From: Saussurea involucrata
Taxonomy: Eukaryota > Streptophyta > Magnoliopsida > Asterales > Asteraceae
Direction: 5' to 3'
Length of the DNA: 64,000 bases
Assembly (NCBI GenBank): GCA_033807775.1
Contig: CM066327.1
Span: forward strand, 74,158,795-74,222,794
Below, one piece after another: positions 61,246 to 64,000 of the stretch. Both the position numbers and the translations under genes were made by a program. The notes below the pieces were generated by a model. That model saw nothing but the letters and a program-made list of their open reading frames with translations, did no database searches and had not been told where the DNA came from. Every line of letters starts with the position of its first letter. Within the stretch, counting starts at the first letter, position 1.

Positions 61246-62268
61246 ATGTCAAGACTAAGATTTAGTGCTGATGCTGATGCTCATTATTATTCTAAACTTA
61301 GTACTAATTTTCGCAAAATTATTCCTAATCTTGAGAAAGAGTTGGAGAAAAAGAACAAAAGCATTATGATTGATTCAGAAAAGATTGCTAAGCTTGAAGA
61401 ATCAGGTAAACTCTTAACCTGTGAAAATCTCGATCTTAAGAGAAAATTATGTGAGTCTAAAAAGATTTTTGAAGAAGAGAAGAAAAGACGTGAACTTAAA
61501 TGTTTAAAATTTTCTAATTTGGTTTCTGATTTTAAAAAGCTTGTGATCTGTGAAAGAGAAAAGTTTGAAAAGGAGAAAACAATTTTTGAAACAAAGTCTG
61601 TGGAATTTTCTTGCAAAATCTCAGAATTACAGAAAACTCTTGAAAAGGAGAGGAAAGAGTCTGATCTTGAAAGAAAAGAGTTTGAGAAGAAGAAGATTGA
61701 AGGATTTCAAACAAAATGTTTGAAAGATGATTTTGAGAGAGAAAGAAAGGTTTTTAAAGCTGAAATGTCCAAATTGACAAAAAAACTATCTGTTTTGTCA
61801 ACCAATATTATGTTGGAGAAGATGTATGAATCAGATCTTCTAAAGAAGTTTGATTTAAATCTTAAAGAAAAAGATGTTTTAGCTAAAAGGCTTAAGGAAT
61901 TTGACTTAGAAAACTCTCGTGTTGATAATACAAATAATCTTGTTTTCAAAAGAGTGAAAATGGTTTGGAAAGTCAAAAGCTCTACGCCTGTCAAAAATGC
62001 TCCAAAGCCTTTTGTTTCTATTTCATCTCATCACTCATATAACTGTAAATGCTTTAATCTTCTGTTTACATTAAAGAACCATTTGTCTAGATCAAACTAT
62101 GTTCAAAATGGGTCATTTCAAAAGAAAATTCCAAAGTCCCAAAGTGAGAAAAGTCATAGAAAGGAACCTGGCAAACCAGCTAAACTTGGCAAACCAGAGG
62201 ACCTTACAACAGATCCTAATCTTAACAGAAAAGGACCAATTTGGAAATGGGTACCAAAATGTCTTTAA
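61246..62268 (+). CDS. E11 coiled-coil protein
   Basis: Intact 340-codon ORF from ATG 61246 (MSRLRFSADADAHYYSKLST) to TAA. Residues about 20-225 are an almost continuous Lys/Glu coiled coil (LEKELEKKNKSIMIDSEKI, ISELQKTLEKERKESDLER, MSKLTKKLSVLSTNIMLEK). Then a basic linker (RVKMVWKVKSSTPVKNAPK) and a C-terminal GPIWKWVPK, the usual sequence before a copia protease. No zinc knuckle and no capsid domain are present, and no protease follows. E9 carries the homologous segment. It could be a structural or dominant-negative partner of a full-length Gag, but that is a guess. Confidence 0.7.
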   Translation: MSRLRFSADADAHYYSKLSTNFRKIIPNLEKELEKKNKSIMIDSEKIAKLEESGKLLTCENLDLKRKLCESKKIFEEEKKRRELKCLKFSNLVSDFKKLVICEREKFEKEKTIFETKSVEFSCKISELQKTLEKERKESDLERKEFEKKKIEGFQTKCLKDDFERERKVFKAEMSKLTKKLSVLSTNIMLEKMYESDLLKKFDLNLKEKDVLAKRLKEFDLENSRVDNTNNLVFKRVKMVWKVKSSTPVKNAPKPFVSISSHHSYNCKCFNLLFTLKNHLSRSNYVQNGSFQKKIPKSQSEKSHRKEPGKPAKLGKPEDLTTDPNLNRKGPIWKWVPKCL

Positions 62269-62790
62269 TCTGTTTTGCAGGTACTTGGACTCCTTAATAC
62301 ATCTGTTAAGGACTCACACTTCAGTGGACAATGGACTCTTAAACACTCAGTTTAAGACTCATCCTTCAAAGGCAATTGATTTCGGTGCACAACAATCAAG
62401 TACTATGACAGCATGCTGACAGATTTGCGATGTTGTAGTAAATTGATTATATCTCACTGATCAAGACTCCAATTGATGCGATTCAAAAGGCCCTCGATTT
62501 AAAACACATTGATGAACAACTTTCATGTTTTAATATTTCAGAGATTCGAAATTTAGACGGGTCATATGCATCATTGAAGTATACAACAGTGTGCTGATGG
62601 AAAGCTGATGGACAGATCTGCGCGACTGTGGTAAATCAACCATATCTTATTCGTACGAGCTCCAAAAGAGGTGATTCAAGATGATCTGAACAGATAACAA
62701 ACCAATAAAAGTTGTTTGTGTTTTGAGTTTTTGCAAACTCCAGAGGTAAAATGGTCTACATCAGTGTCAAAGTTAGTGTAACATTTCTGT
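62269..62790 (+). other. E11 non-coding region after the ORF
   Basis: No gene supported. Two similar segments (ACAGCATGCTGACAGATTTGCG at 62408 and a GTGCTGATGG...CAGATCTGCG form at 62592) suggest an internal duplication. Confidence 0.45.
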
Positions 62791-62799
62791 TAAGGTTCT

Positions 62800-64000
62800 G
62801 TCGAGCCGCGACCAAACCTCTGCCGGACGCGACCAAACCTCTGCCGGATGCGACCAACCTCTACCGAGCCACAACCAAACCTCTGCCGGCTGTGACCAAA
62901 CCTCTTCCGAGCAAGGGTAAACCAAAGTAAGAATGTATCGCACAAAATCTTTTCAAAAACAGTTTTCTAGGACACCAACTTCCAAATACGTCCTAAAAAC
63001 ATTGCCTAAAACGATGAAAACTTTGGATGATCAAAAATGTTTATGAATCGTTAGCTATTAGAAATTTTCTCTCATAGAACCTCTGCCGAGTTTCACATAG
63101 CTTCAAAACCTCTGTTGGTGAAAATTCTGTGCTAACGCTCTATCGATTAGTTCCAATGCTTTTTCAAACGATCTTGGTAAAGATGCAAGTCTATAGAAGA
63201 ATAAAAGTCAAGTCTCAGATCACAGAGCCGCGACTAACCTCTGCCGAGAAGCGACCAACCTCTGCCGAGGAGCGACCAACCTCTGCCGAGCCATGACCAA
63301 CCTCTGCCGAGCCGCGACCAAACCTCTGCCGAGCCTTTGTCAAGCGTTTGTCAAGCCGCAATCATTCTTTGTCGACCACTCAGACCAACTTCTGGCGACA
63401 ACATAAGCTTTGGCTCAGAATTTTGAGACCACCCTCTGGGGTACTGTTCACCACAGAGCCTCTGTGAAACCCGACAGAGCCTCTGTGGACTGAACCTCTG
63501 CGACCGAACCTCAGAGCCCGTAGCCCAACGTCTTAGTACTTGTTGTCAGCTTTGCGCACCTGTCGTATTTTCAACAGAAGTCCCTCCTCGAAGCTCCAAA
63601 TTTGATGAGTCCAGATGCGTTGGATTCCTAAGACATAGATGAACAATGTTCGTGTTTTGAGATTGGTCTGAATCAGTGTTCTTCTTGGTCAGAATCTCTG
63701 CTAAAGTCAGTATACATATGCTGGACAGAAAGTTGTGTTTCACTAAAATCATCATCAGAGCTCTGTGGAGTTTTTCAGAGACTCAAAAGATCAGAACCAG
63801 TCTTGAAGATCAAAGTTCATGCAGATCATAAGGTAGACCTCTGTCAGCAGTTGATCAACCTCTGTCGACACGAGATCAGCCTCTGTCGACACGAGATCAG
63901 CCTCTGTCGGCACTACGATCAACCTCTGCCGCAAAACCTCTGCCGCCAAACCTCTGCCGACCAACCTCTGCCGCCAAACATCTACCAGAGGTCTGTTGGT
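62800..64000 (+). repeat. Dispersed and tandem CCTCTGCCG repeats, E11 tail
   Basis: About 25 copies of CCTCTGCCGA and close variants in 1.2 kb, concentrated at 62805-62915, 63225-63340 and 63835-64000. In the dense blocks the unit is 20-22 bases (GCGACCAACCTCTGCCGAG). Between blocks single copies and the inverted repeat ACAGAGCCTCTGT (63455, 63475) occur. No long ORF uses it. The array runs off the window edge. Confidence 0.85.

Larger units (their letters stand above)
60270..64000 (+). mobile_element. E11: copia derivative with a coiled-coil-only ORF, 5' part
   Basis: 5' LTR, initiator-Met PBS, a 650-base leader with a duplicated block, and one intact ORF that corresponds to the coiled-coil/pre-protease part of a Sirevirus polyprotein. 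No gag, protease, integrase or RT is seen in the next 1.7 kb, which instead holds dispersed CCTCTGCCG repeats. It extends beyond the window. Confidence 0.75.

Noticed and set aside
1..64000. Endogenous pararetrovirus or other viral insert
   Set aside because: All RT and integrase pieces fit Ty3/gypsy or Ty1/copia, with LTRs, PBS and PPT. I see no movement-protein or viral coat motif.

Overview
This window is plant nuclear DNA made almost entirely of nested LTR retrotransposons. I found no host gene, tRNA, rRNA, bacterial or organellar gene. The organism is a flowering plant: the window holds Tat/Retand-type, Athila-type and Tekay-type Ty3/gypsy lineages together with Sirevirus-like Ty1/copia. 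An asterid is a weak guess, based only on my memory that env-like copia ORFs like those here are common in that group.

Layout. E1 (before 1 to 5272, minus) is a Tat/Retand-like element with gag and protease, no RT or integrase, and an antisense ORF. It sits in an intron of the antisense ORF of E2 (5273-7562, plus, same family, 3' end only). E2 sits in the RNase H region of E3, a Sirevirus-like copia (7563-8156, resuming at 28727). E3 is also split by E4 (8157-28721, plus), a Tekay-like chromovirus with ~2.5-3 kb LTRs and a GTTTT target duplication. E4 is split in its pol gene by E5 (15057-24798, minus), a young non-autonomous Athila-like element with a GAAGC duplication. From about 30061 to 34190 lies E3b, a Sirevirus env-like region and the start of a 3' LTR, followed by a degenerate 160-180 bp tandem array (34190-35010). 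E12, an AT-rich LTR-like remnant, runs in pieces from 35016 to about 50640. It is split by E6 (35336-42104, plus, Tat/Retand-like, pol without gag/PR, duplication CCGAC) and E7 (43652-50260, minus, Athila-like, gag-PR only, duplication GTCTT). E8 (about 50770-53178, minus) is a second copy of the E3b env-like region. E9 (53220-54985, plus) is a Sirevirus fragment. E10 (54986-60269, plus) is a Sirevirus-like copia cut inside its integrase by E11 (60270 to beyond 64000, plus), a copia derivative that here encodes only a coiled-coil ORF.

How the parts relate. No element in view has an intact set of gag, protease, RT/RNase H and integrase, so recent movement must have used proteins from elsewhere. 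E5 (about 0.5% LTR divergence by eye) and E7 (about 1.3%) lack RT. E1 and E6 share LTR and PBS and have lost opposite halves of the coding region. LTR divergence by eye (E5 0.5% < E7 1.3% < E4 1.7% < E6 3%) agrees with the nesting order.

Most unusual signal. Several unrelated families each carry their own short repeated motif, mostly with hairpin or inverted-repeat character: CCCACTGTG throughout E5, CTCGGTGGGACCGAG hairpins in the E4 LTRs, a 42-bp unit with CTTGTCGTACAAG in the E10 leader, CCTCTGCCG in the E11 tail, GTCGTGCGAT in E1, and CCCGGT-like words in the E3 LTR-like region. The E5 motif occurs in LTR, untranslated and coding DNA and in more than one reading frame, so it is hard to explain at the protein level.
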